From Branchiostoma floridae (lineage: Eukaryota > Chordata > Leptocardii > Amphioxiformes > Branchiostomatidae): a DNA stretch of 64,000 nt. The position numbers and the translations under genes were made by a program. Below the pieces are notes generated by a model. The model saw nothing but the letters and a program-made list of their open reading frames with translations. It was not told the DNA's origin and did not search any database. Location: positions 11,201,381 to 11,265,380 of the forward strand of contig NC_049979.1 of assembly GCF_000003815.2 (NCBI RefSeq), read 5' to 3'. Positions 29,236-40,500 of the stretch are shown in pieces; position 1 is the first letter of the stretch; each line of letters opens with the position of its first letter.

Positions 29236-29384
29236 GGTGTACACAATAAAGTGACAAGCAAACGTGAAGGCCAGCGGCGTTACAATCGTAAGAAATATCA
29301 AATGTTCGGTGTTAATCCGTCTTTGGTCTTTTGCCTATTGTATACGAAGTAGAAACCAAGTACCTATTTGATGCATCAATGAAT

Positions 29385-29530
29385 ATTTCATATATATCAA
29401 ATATATATAATATAACTTTATTGCACAACAATTGTACGAGGTACAAAGTATGGCATTTCATATATATCAAATATATATAATATAACTTTATTGCACAACA
29501 ATTGTACGAGGTACAAAGTATGGCATTTCA
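29385..29530 (+). repeat. 70-bp tandem duplication, two near-identical copies
   Basis: The unit beginning ATTTCATATATATCAAATAT and ending AGGTACAAAGTATGGC is repeated at a 70-base step with no visible difference, then a third copy starts and diverges at 29533. The part CTTTATTGCACAACAATTGT looks like a retroelement 3' end. Near identity points to a recent event or an assembly duplication. Confidence 0.93.
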
Positions 29531-31416
29531 TATGATCTATTGCTTAATAATGTACTTATTATGATTACCATGCAGATTAAAACTACGCTCAGTGTTGTTG
29601 TTGATCGCACGTATTTAAGGGAATTATGTTTTATTACAAATATGAAGGTAATTATCCCAGCAGGTACTGCACTGAATAGTTATCAAAATACCAATGATGA
29701 ATTTACACAAGTGGTGTTCCAGCTGCGCACTGATGGCACGAAGTAGAGTTTTAGGCAAGCTACGTTGTCTGTTTTCTGTTGGAGCTAGCGTATATACTGA
29801 ATACTGTATGGTTTGATCCATACATTCCAGGAGAACTCCTAAAGTTTTTGATAACTGTGGTTTCAATATACTTGGCCTACATCTAACGTCCTATCCTCGA
29901 GGGACGTCCCCAGCCGAATCTAGGTAATGTCCACGCAGATTTACCGGTGGCATGAGACAGTATCAACATTGGCCAAGGAGAATAGCCGACCAAAGAGTGT
30001 CCACCAGCCAGCTATACTCCATGGCCAACTTTGATACTGTCGTATGTGACTGGTGAATGTGTCTGGAGATTAGAAGTTCTGTGATCATTTTCATCAGGGT
30101 GAAGGCACTACATCGTGGCATCCCAGGGGTTCGAACCCATAACCTCTCGCTAATTCTGGACCAAACACATAAACTATTGCGCCACATGATTCCACAAGTG
30201 CGAGGCAGCCTGGCTGTTCAGCTCCACATCGAGAAAATTGACAGGAGTTGACAAATGATTCGTGAACTGACTGTGATGAACGAATCGAAAGGAGACAGTC
30301 TTCTTCCAGCGTCAGGAAGAAAAGTTTCCCCGAACCTGACCGATAACTCACAGCCGAATGTTTCCGCCACTGCACCTTGTCGGGAAATGACCCCCTTAGC
30401 TAAAACACTTATCGCGCCTCCCGTAATCTGTAGCCCTATGGCGTGATACATAAAAGGAAAATTGAAATCCAACGTAAACGTCAGGCCTTTATGACCTTCC
30501 TTATCGTTTGGGACAGGTCTATGATGTAGGCGCTCATGGCGGTCGTAAGAAGCTCACGCTAAACCCACGCGACACGTAATCATCACTGGTATACAGAAGG
30601 GGTCAGCAGGGAGGTAACATTTTACAGTTTTATGTCCGTACGGACCATCATAAGATTTGCACAATCACTGGTGGGCCGCAGTGTGAAGCATTCATCATGT
30701 AGTCCTTGCTAGGGACTTAGAGAGCGCTTTCACAGCGTTGTGAGAACTTTAAAAAAAGCAAAATTAGGTAGTCTTTTTCCCCACCCACAAGAAGTTTCTA
30801 CCAACCAAAAATCGTGACGATCACGAGATATCAAAACCGGAGTTTCCGCTGCAGTACAATAGAAAGCCGGCCGCGGCATGGGCCCAAATTCTCATAATGT
30901 CGAGGTTATATCAAAACTAACCCACATACGAAATATCAAGACAATAATCCACCCTAGCATTATTGAGTTACCGTGGTCACAGACACGCAGACACAGACAC
31001 GCAGACAAACAGACACACAGGCGAAAGCTGCAGAAAATATATTATTGCCGAAAACATTATATTGCCTTCTTGGCTAAGGTTACTGCACAAATTAGTAGCA
31101 GGTAGTAGTACGTGAAATTAAAACGACTGCTTCCTCTCTACGCATGCAGGCCTCTTATCTTTCTTCTACATTTCCTAACTCCCGCTACTCTGTGCAATTC
31201 CTTTTCAATAAGTGGTCTACAGAGGCTATTATCATTAAACGATAGCATCAATAGCAGACCCCGCAGGAATGTTTTTCTGATAGCTACCGGTTCTAATTGC
31301 TTGTCGTGATCTGATTGTTATCAGAACCCTGGGCATACATGTTGTAGTTGGAGACGAAATACCTGACGGGTCTGCAACAGAGGCGGGCGGATCAAACGCA
31401 ATATCTTAGGCTAACG
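29531..31416. other. Mostly gene-free sequence
   Basis: Apart from the SINE head at 30080-30195, it holds a CAGACAC-type simple tract at about 30976-31020 preceded by ACATACGAAATATCAAGACA, again the look of a LINE 3' tail. No gene was recognised. Confidence 0.45.
30080..30195 (-). repeat. SINE head, minus strand
   Basis: On the minus strand: TGTGGCGCAATAGTTTATGT (A-box-like) and 35 bases later ATGGGTTCGAACCCC, an intact B box, then GCCACGATGTAGTGCC, which matches the family text after the B box (compare CCCGATGTTCTACGC at 37440). Confidence 0.65.
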
Positions 31417-31585
31417 TCACATTTCCAACCGGGACCCGGCCGGAAACGAAAAATAGAAATGTGAACGTAAAAATGTATACAAATAATGTCCACGACTATT
31501 CTTTTTACGTCTAGTTTGTTATCCTTTATAGCATGCTTTTCCTTCCCGAAAGCTGCCTGGCCGGGCCCCAGTTTGGAAATATGAT
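31417..31585. repeat. Short inverted-repeat element (MITE-like)
   Basis: The left end CACATTTCCAACCGGGACCC plus GGCC and the right end GGCCGGGCCCCAGTTTGGAA plus ATATG are imperfect inverted repeats of about 25 bp enclosing about 115 AT-rich bases. No target duplication was confirmed. Confidence 0.55.
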
Positions 31586-32243
31586 GAAGGCTGGGTATCT
31601 TACTGAAGCTGCGGCATGTTGGCGACCTCGCTGAGTCGAGCGATTTGACAGAACGCTAAATGAATTTCATTGATGAAAAACGAGTGTTATGTTATCTTTG
31701 TAGTCACATTTGCACGTCCTGCATGATAATTCCATGATTATAAAGTTAAGTGTAAAGCAAGTCCAATTTAGGACGCAGCGATGCCACCGACGTGCCAAAG
31801 GTCCAGTGAGATATCCACTTTAAGTCCTCTCTTACAACAACAGATTTCAAACTGGAGATTATTGACTGACGCATGCAGTAATATCGTCCAGGAAGAATGA
31901 TTTCAAATTTGCACACCACCATAAGTTATGAATCGCCCCAAAATAACTGCAATCTTAGAACGACAATATGTATACTTGCGAACGCAAAGCAATTCTTTAA
32001 AACAATCACAATTTCCCGTTGAACAATGTGCCAGTGCTGCGAGGTCTTAACAACAAGTTATAGTACTGTAAGGAAGATTTTATGAAGCCCAATGGTTGCC
32101 TATAGCGGCTAAGGGGCTGCTGTTTGTAGTTATTGAATGAATAGATAAATAAACCATTCATCGTCATCATCATCATCATGAAGTAGAACTCAATAAACAC
32201 ATCTGTCGAGTGGGGTAGACCGCAGGGGTAGTCCATATTACAC
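31586..32243. other. Gene-free sequence
   Basis: No gene recognised. A short (CAT)n run lies at about 32162-32180. Confidence 0.5.
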
Positions 32244-32345
32244 CACACATGTCTGAATAAAGAGAATCTTTTTACACTACCAATGCTTTAGTCTCACCGA
32301 CAGTTCGGTGACCACCTTTCACCTTCTTCAGGGCAATTCTGACAG
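32244..32345 (-). repeat. Retroelement 3'-end fragment
   Basis: On the minus strand it reads GCCCTGAAGAAGGTGAAAGG, then TGGTCACCGAACTGTCGGTG and AGACTAAAGCATTGGTAGTG. This GAAGAAGGTG..GGTCACCGAAACG phrase is a common 3' tail of animal retroelements (LINE or Penelope-like); the family is not resolved. Confidence 0.5.
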
Positions 32346-32374
32346 GTTCACATTGTACTGCAGGACAGGTGTCG

Positions 32375-32850
32375 CTGCTCACAGTTCAGATGCGGTCAAA
32401 AAACGTAAAGTATTTACATATGTAGTCAGCTTTATGCAAATTATTTACAATCCGGTCCCAAACGCAAAGGAGTGTAAAACATCAATACCAGTTGTCAAGT
32501 AACGGTGAAATGATGCAACACTAACAGTTTCTTCTACTTCTTAAGAATACTGTCTTACACGTGACCGAGTCTGTACCCCCCCCCCCCCTCCATCACCTTG
32601 GTTCATTTCATGACTGGAGTAGACTTCCTAATCCATACAGCCTCCTTTATCCAGCGAGTTATCTGTTGTCCTCTCTGTCTATCACCTTGGCCCCATCCCA
32701 GTACATCATTTCATCGTTAATTGACAACTGGTATGGATGTTTTACACTCCTTTATTTGCGTTTGGGACCGCATTGTAAATAATTTGCATAAACCTGACTG
32801 TACATATGTAAAAACTTTATGTTTTGTGACCGCATCTGAACTGTGAGCAG
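32375..32850. mobile_element. Foldback element with arms of about 141-147 bp
   Basis: The arm at 32375-32515, starting CTGCTCACAGTTCAGATGCG, is the inverted complement of 32704-32850, ending CGCATCTGAACTGTGAGCAG. They agree closely over the whole length, apart from small indels such as a TTTA insertion in the right arm. A 188-base spacer holds a 13-C run (32576-32588). It is a foldback or long-TIR MITE; no ORF is inside. Confidence 0.88.
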
Positions 32851-33218
32851 TAGGGGTGAGTACCGGTACAGAAAATTCAGGTCCAGGTCTGGTTCAGGTC
32901 CAGAGGATCAGGTCCAGGTCCGGACCTGAACCTGGACCTGGACCTGATTCAGTGATGTGAAAAAGTGAATGGACGCTACTCAAAACAATGATCCATTTAC
33001 AAAGAAATCTGTTTTGTGGAGTATTCGACTGCCACTGCACTGGTGTTTTAAAGCCCTACAAGGCATCTGTACCACTGACTGTAAAACTTAGGTAGAAATG
33101 ACTATAGGTTCTACTTTACTTAGCTTTATTTTCCTCGACCGGTAAGCCCCAAAACACGTGAATGCCTACTCATATAATCTGTTCACTTCCAAATAGGTCC
33201 AACATCCAGTCTACCAGG
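32851..33218. mobile_element. hAT-like element, copy 2, truncated right end
   Basis: It starts TAGGGGTGAGTACCGGTACA and follows copy 1 (26594-27026) through the AGGTCC-word block, the AAAGAAATCTGTTTTGTGGA segment and the GGTCCAACAT segment, then loses similarity at about 33218. The right terminal inverted repeat is missing, so target duplication cannot be tested. It begins exactly where the foldback arm ends. Confidence 0.85.
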
Positions 33219-36200
33219 GGCGTCCTCAGCTGCACCTACTGAACTTGAAAGCTGACCTCATCCCCACCAAGATCATTAAGATCGAACTATGAATCCATAT
33301 AGATCCGCTGGAACCCTTTATGACCCACTTTTATGGAGAATCCTTTTGTCTTCTATAGAATATGTATGGAATACACTATACCATATAGCTGCCCTGCTCA
33401 CGCATCTGGTCGTCTCACTCTCCCTTTCCCTTTCAGGGACCGCTGAGATTACGACACGTTTTCAACGATATTTGAAGAAGAATGGATTCTTAGATAGAGA
33501 GCGGGTTCTTTCATGTTTTTTTCGTCTTTTAAATCATCCTTTTTTTATATCATATGTGAACACATGTGGCCATGGTATACCAAATATCAAATTCTTTATC
33601 CGTCGATGAAACTCAGGCACCTAGGTAATAGGGTGCGCCAGATAGCAATTACTCAAGCAAACTCAAGCCATGATCTTTTTAAGTCGTCGTTTCCAGGTGC
33701 TTGAGTAACTGCTATTTGGTGAATAAATTCTCGAATTTTGTTCTGTCGCGTCTTCTTCTTTGGCTTTTGAAGACTTCACTTCACTATAAAAAATCATTTC
33801 CGACACGTATTCTGTACATTTCTTTGCCGTGTGCAGAATATATATATTTGCTCGTTTTGCAGCTTTTATGTGGTCGCAGACGTTTTTGAGACGGATGAAA
33901 ATTGATTTCTTTCGCGCGTGTATATCATCCATATCATGGTTTGATGAAGTCAGTGAGTCCTAACTTGCTAATCAACGTTCAACGGGTCAGGGGGCGACTC
34001 ACCAACTTGCCAAAGTTACCATCCAGACAGACGGATCGCTAACTACAGGACGACTACACAATGCGATCTTAACTTTGAATTTGGCTGTTCTCTCCTACGA
34101 CAGATGTTGCGTGTGTGATATATGTCCATCTCCTATCTCTAAAACCCATCCGTACGCTCCACAACAGGACCATTAAAGCCTCACCCGGGGCGACGCGTTC
34201 ACTCCGCCTCCCAAGTAAATCTTCTCCACAGATATTAATGTTCCAAAAATACCATTTATGGAAACCTCGTTGACGTTTTCACATGGCGGATCGAAGTCAT
34301 AAGTTTACTTAAGGTCCTGAGGGTGTTTTCTTACAGCGGGAGACAGACTAGGTCTTAAAATAATTCTCTTCGGGAGTATGCCATCATTAACGAGCGATAT
34401 GATTTACGATAGGTTCATACGATAAAAGCTAATAAGGCGAGAGAAAAAGTCTGAGACAGTTTATGACGTGTGTTTAGACGGGATAGTTTCACGGACCACC
34501 AGTCTGTGGAAACCACTACGCAAGGAAGAAGAGATTCTATTGAACGGCTGCTTATAACTCTAATTACACGGATCCACGCCAACTGCCGGAAGGCATCGGG
34601 GGAAGATTTAGAAAGGAATTATAGAGTCATCTTGTTCGAACTATTGAGAGACATTGAAACGGCCATCTTTAGGGCACGGTCTCATTTGTCGTATGATGGT
34701 CGTACGAACGCAACCTGAGGGCATTGTTGGGAGGCAATTCATGCTCGTGTCATGAAGAAGGCAGCTGAGGTAGACAAAGAAGACTGTTATAGATCTTTCT
34801 TGGCGGCTGGTTCCGTTACAGCCTACTTGAAAATCATAAGACACCATAAGCAAACTCGTATGACGGCATTCCAAGACTAAGTTAACAACAGCTACATGAT
34901 ACAAATCGGATGGAGTGTAGAGCAGGACTGGACACTCGCACATTCTTCAGTTTGAAATAAGCAGGATAGAGGAGACTATTATTGTTATCTAGGTTCAGAA
35001 TTTTGAAAACAATCTGTGCGATTTAAGACTCATCGTTTTTGCAGAATTATTTGCAAACATATGAACAGCCAGAATTGTGTATTAACCGATGCAAGAGGAC
35101 AGAATCTACAATATCTCATAGCAAAGGGACGGACCTATTGCTTGGCACTTTTTCTTCACTAGAGAGAAGACGTTCCACGTAAATTCCTTTGGAAATATAC
35201 CCGCAGTACTGAGGCATGTAAAGATGGAATAGGATCCTAGTGAGTCTATAGCTCTCGCAGACCAGATCGATCATCAGTTATAATCTGTGACAGACAATGC
35301 GTAACATAAGTCGCCATGACCGCGGGTTATAGGAAATATAAACTCTGATACGCACAACACTAGACACCTGATAAACTATTCACTTTGCCCACAAATAACC
35401 ACCTGCGTTAGCACGTCCTAAGTTTTATTCAAGTACGCTCCTTCGCAGACGGGCGCTTATATTTCATGTGTCGATGGGTCGATGCCGCATATTTAGAAAG
35501 TATCGAGCTTCCCCAGCTTTTGAGAACCTGGCCATGTTGAAAATCACAAATCAGAGCTCGCAGTGAAATAAACGCCAACCATACCGAGAAGGTGAAGGTC
35601 CACAAACACAGCGCCATGTGTCTGAAAAATAAATTCTCAGGAAGATTGCAAACAACGATTCCCAGGTGATTTTCTTTCATTTTCCCTTTAGATATTGACA
35701 ATACAACAGCTGCAGTCTTTGATCACAGCAGAAGAAAATCGATACGTCATGATATTGATATCGGCTCTAATCAATGCCGGCTCACTGAAAGCCTTTTGAG
35801 CAGAAGCCTCTGATTAGATTGAACTGATTTCCTTGATACATGTACAGTATACGAACCAATGGAGAATGCAGCTTTACAGGCTTTGTTCTAGCTGTTACTT
35901 GACTAATGTAAACATTCAAATGTACCGTTTTACGAAGATGACATCATTCCCTAATGAGTAAATCTAGTTGTAAGTAGAGGGTCGTTGTGTTGGTTCGGAA
36001 ACAAGGAGATGGGAGACCGCATGCCAGCGTTCGACTGTAGATGCTTGCTGAAGACACGGCATAACTTTATTCTTACAAGTTTGGAAATCTACAGTCATTT
36101 TGTTCTGCACCGTACCGATGGCTGTACAGACTTAAAGTTTGTTTTAAAATGTGCATTGTGTTATGTAATGTGTAATGATTGGAACACGGTATTAGCAATT

Positions 36201-37365
36201 CGCTATCTGTATCCCACGTATATCATGTGCAATACAAATCAAGTCAAATCAGATCAAATCAGGATCAGACATGAATGTTTTAACAACCCTGTACTCAAAC
36301 GAAGCCCACAGCTTACTTTAGACGTCACGTCCTAGCTTAAGTAGAATCAACTGCTTTGAAGCTTGAAATGATGTCTCTGTCACAAAGTATTACGATGGAT
36401 CAACGGTATGTACCATCTTTAAGATCTTTTAGGTGTTTAGGCTTTACTGAAGATGTCCTTATCTGAGTCACCGGTAGGCGATCCACATACAAACATTCAT
36501 CCTTTAGCGGGTCATCCAGAAGCAATATGCTTTCTATTCATCGGTTTCTGTCGATTACTGTGAGTCTTTCTGATTCGTGTCGACTTGTAAAGGAGTTATT
36601 TTTTCAACGCGTGTTTTGGCCATGTGATCCACCGCAACCTGCCATGGCTCTAACCGTATGACGTACATGTGCATAGCGTAGTGCCTCCTGTAATTGATCT
36701 ATTATGGATCATATGCGATCTATATTAGGATGATAACATTATTGTCCGAGGGCTAATTGCAAACAAAGTAACAGTGATGTACAAACTTATATGCTTAACA
36801 AGGAAGAAAAAAGTAACATATAAAGTTAAATACTAGTAGATTAAAACGGTTTGGACGACTAAAGTAAGAAGTTTTTTTTGTCGGTCGGTAAGGTGTGAAT
36901 TAGTACAATAGTAATAGTTCATCCAAATCCAATTAGGGCCGCTCAATGATCTTCATCTAGTGGACATATGATCTGATGGTCACGTGGAAACCACGGGTCG
37001 CCACTGGTGTCCAACACCGGGCACCTCAAACAAGGACGGCTGGACGTTGCCGTGTGGCCCGGACGTGTGTAAGTCGCTCCCGTGTATGATATTGGACAGC
37101 CCAATCATGGTGTCCATTACAAACGCTACAGATCCTATTCACGACTATCGACTGGAAGAACTCTCTCTATTACCTGATCAATAATAGAGGACGGTTGTCG
37201 TGTCTGCTTCATCGAGGGATTCCAGGAGCCTGCCCCTCCATGTGATTCACACAGAACTTAGTGTTGGAGTAAACGTTTTGTACACAGGCACCTGTTTCTT
37301 TGTTACTCATTTAGTTTCTTAGCGGCTTGGCAGAGTTACATGGAATGCATGCTCCCAATGTAAAA
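33219..37365. other. Gene-free sequence
   Basis: No gene recognised. A hairpin with about 24-base arms lies at 33635-33721. A good acceptor-like tract (CTCTCCCTTTCCCTTTCAG) ends at 33437 but leads into an unrecognised 58-codon frame. A CG-richer patch at about 36980-37080 ends in GTGTGTAAGTCG, donor-like, with no recognised protein. Confidence 0.45.
33635..33721. repeat. Imperfect hairpin, about 24-bp arms
   Basis: GCGCCAGATAGCAATTACTC plus AAGCA (33635-33659) pairs with TGCTTGAGTAACTGCTATTT plus GGTG (33698-33721), with about three mismatches and a 38-base loop. Confidence 0.6.
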
Positions 37366-37560
37366 CTTAGTTGATACAAGTGGAATAGTTACTAGTAACC
37401 CGTAATCTTGGGGTCCTGGGTTCGAATCACCTCCAGGTCCCGATGTTCTACGCTTGGGACAGGCTCTTGGCTCAGGTGAAAATGAGTGCCTAATGTTTTC
37501 TGTTCCTCTCTGATGGGACGTATTATCTATTAGCGGTTCAACGAGAATGATAGGCATAAA
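37366..37560 (+). repeat. SINE copy with intact B box
   Basis: The head CTTAGTTGATACAAGTGGAA leads to GGGTCCTGGGTTCGAATCAC, a canonical pol III B box, then CCCGATGTTCTACGCTTGGG and TGAAAATGAGTGCCTAATG. This is the 5' half of the same SINE family; the 3' signature is absent. Confidence 0.65.
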
Positions 37561-40500
37561 TTGCTGTTCATGGAACGAAAAAAATAACCTTAAATTTAGA
37601 CCTACCTATTTTCAAGGACATTATTTTTAGCATGTAATTTAATGCAATATTGGTAGAGCATTTTTCCGATGACAACATCGTGGGTGTCTCATTACCATTG
37701 ATTTGAACAATTTCTCTGTATCATATAATCTTCAAACAGATCATTTATGCAAGGGTATCATTTTTGGTCGGTAAAGCCATTTTGATTCCCTCACATCAGC
37801 TTTGGGGGTTCCTAGTGGATCTCATATGTTCAAATCAACATGGCCTACCGTCTTACTGGGCACAATGTCGGATCGCACGGCCCCGGGACATTTGGCCAAG
37901 TAAAACCGTCACGATTTTGCATAGAAAGATCTGCTTGGAGATTCTGCAATCGACATAATCCCTACAGCATTATCGTTTCATCGTTTTAACACTGTATAAA
38001 CAAGCTTCCTGCCAACTCTCTCTCTCCCTGTAGATACATTCGTATTAGGTGATCAGAAATTTTACCGGATTGCAACCACTAAAATTGTAGAGCTTTATCC
38101 AGCCCTTCTATTAGACCGCAGTCTCTTTGATGAACCCTATATGCGCTGGAAGTCAGGGTCAACTGGCAGCGGGACTTTAAATTTTTCAGACGCATTGTGC
38201 ATACCTCTCATGGAGCCCGTAAACGTTCATTGCACAGTCACAGTAATGGCTTATTATGGTCACGATAAGGGCTGCGAGATCGTTTCGTTTTACCGAGTCG
38301 CTTTATTCATTAATGCACCTAATGCCTGGGGAAGTTATAGAGCGACACCGCTATCCATTCTGAATAACGAAGTGTTCCAGTCCTGCTTCCAATACCAAGT
38401 CTATTAGAACTGTAGAAAATCAATTTGTCAGGGATATTAGCTCAATCCTGTATGCATCAAACCGAGTCCTTTTCTTTCCCTTGGCTTCCCAGAGTTTATT
38501 GCCTTTCCAAAGCCTTGTGACATGATGGCGATGTTGTCGGCGTTTTCAAGCGGTTTTCTCCGTGATGACAATTTTAACTATTGCTGCTGCCAGAGCTCTT
38601 TCCCAAATGTCTAATCTGTTATAATATTCCCTTTAGTGGGAAAAGTACACACATGCCATATAAGGACTTTATTCGGACGTCTTGCATTTATCCTCGAAAT
38701 CGCTAGGATGATCTTCTTATAACATTGGCGAGTAATCATGATGACTCGTCACTGCAGTGCGTGTCACGATATCCAAACTGCAAGCTAGATTTGAAGCCAG
38801 GTCGTGTACATAGGCTATCGTGATCCCCTGTAAGTATCATGCAGTAACGTACTTTTACTGCAGCTGGAATGATTAAATGAATACAAGCATAAAAACGTAA
38901 AATGTTTTACGGTACTTTATAGTGCTTAGCAAAGTCCTTACTGTAGTGTCACTTCATCTGGGATTCTCCTTATGTCCCAGCCATTAAATATGGAACACCG
39001 CCTCCATTTGGAACTCACTCGATAAATGAGTTCATGGTAATCTGGAAGTTGAGCGCACATCGGTGAAAGAGATTACATCTTATCTTGACACCAAAATCCT
39101 TAGTTTGAAGTACTCTTATAATAACTAAAGCAGGCTTAGACTTGTTGAGCGCGAAGAGACGTTTAGAGAAACAGACGTGCTCACAATTGCAATTATATTT
39201 TACCGATTCCGCGGATAGAGACAATCCTGAGTGCGAAAATAAGCAAAGTGTTCCTTGAAAAAGTGAATACATAAATAATTGTTTTTAAATCAAAATAGAA
39301 ACTGAAACCCACGATTAGCCCCACCTGATTGTATCAAGACATTAGAGATTTACTAAGTAAGTAAGACTATATATAGTAAGTAGAATTTCAAGTTTTATTT
39401 TCTATTTTTTAGGTAGTTTGAAGTACGCTGTACTTTTTATTGTGCCAATAAAGCTTAATTTTACTATTGTGCTGATCTGTTACGTCTGTGTACATTAAAG
39501 AGATACATGTACTTTCGACAGTAATGATTAAGATTATGGTGTATAATGAAGACACAGCAATGTGTTACACTGATGCATCAAGGAGTAAGGGGGCGGGGGG
39601 GGGGTAAGATTCATACTTTAATCCTGCAATCCATAGGCCCGATATCTCCTCACATGAATACGTAAGAAGCTCAGAAGGCGAATCATTCATCACGACTGAC
39701 GCAGTTCCCCGCCGACAACAGAAAGCAGATCAGCTGGCTGCATCACATTGCCGATAATCCCGACCCTCCAGGGCCTGTTTACCGAGTCTGCTCCTCCTCA
39801 CGGGTCGATGACGGTGCTTTAACACACACGGATAGCGTTAATACCAGCCGGGACAAGCGCCGCATTATAAACACATACACAGACGTCACCGACATTCTGG
39901 TAACATCCCCATTCCTCCAGAGACTGCGACCGCTGGACGACTGCTGTAAGACTGCTATACGACCACTGGGCGACACAATATCTAGGGATCGCTCAATGGA
40001 TTTCACAGATAATGTTCTTTTACGTTTTGTGTGCTCTTCTGTCTATAGAATTGCACTATTTGCGTCATGCATCATAATCAAACTATAAAATCAAGTGTCA
40101 CAACAATCCAAGTTTGGTAACTCAACGATTGCCGTCCAGTAGGACTGGGGTGCTGTACTTTTTACGCTCAAGTGGTTTTGTTGTCTTATAAATGATACTT
40201 CAAACATCTTGCATCATATCAAAATCATGAAATCAAGGGTTAAACAAATTCAATGTAGGTTTGCACCGGTGCCTGCCGGGCTCCGAAGCCACAAATTTGT
40301 CCCGGTGGACTGCCGGATACCGTGGCGTACCCTTCGGTGTTACCCACGGGTAGGTCACGGCGTCCGTTTGCTGCCGGGCCCCGGGTTCATTTTAAGTCTG
40401 ATTTAAATTCAACCCGATGTCAGACTGGGCCCAAAAGACCACGGGAGCCGCAAGGTGTCCACGAGGCAACGTAGAGGTCACGACCATTTGGACATAAACA

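Noticed and set aside
33438-33609. Exon-like frame after a strong pyrimidine tract and CAG
   Set aside because: The acceptor is good but the 58 residues are AT-driven (many Phe/Ile/Lys) and match nothing known; no upstream exon found.
34470-34718. 82-codon + strand ORF with helical, charged composition
   Set aside because: No motif, no splice sites and no neighbour to support it.
38034-38407. Open frame of about 125 codons after CCCTGTAG
   Set aside because: No recognised domain, no codon bias and no partner exon; frames of this length are expected several times by chance in 46 kb.
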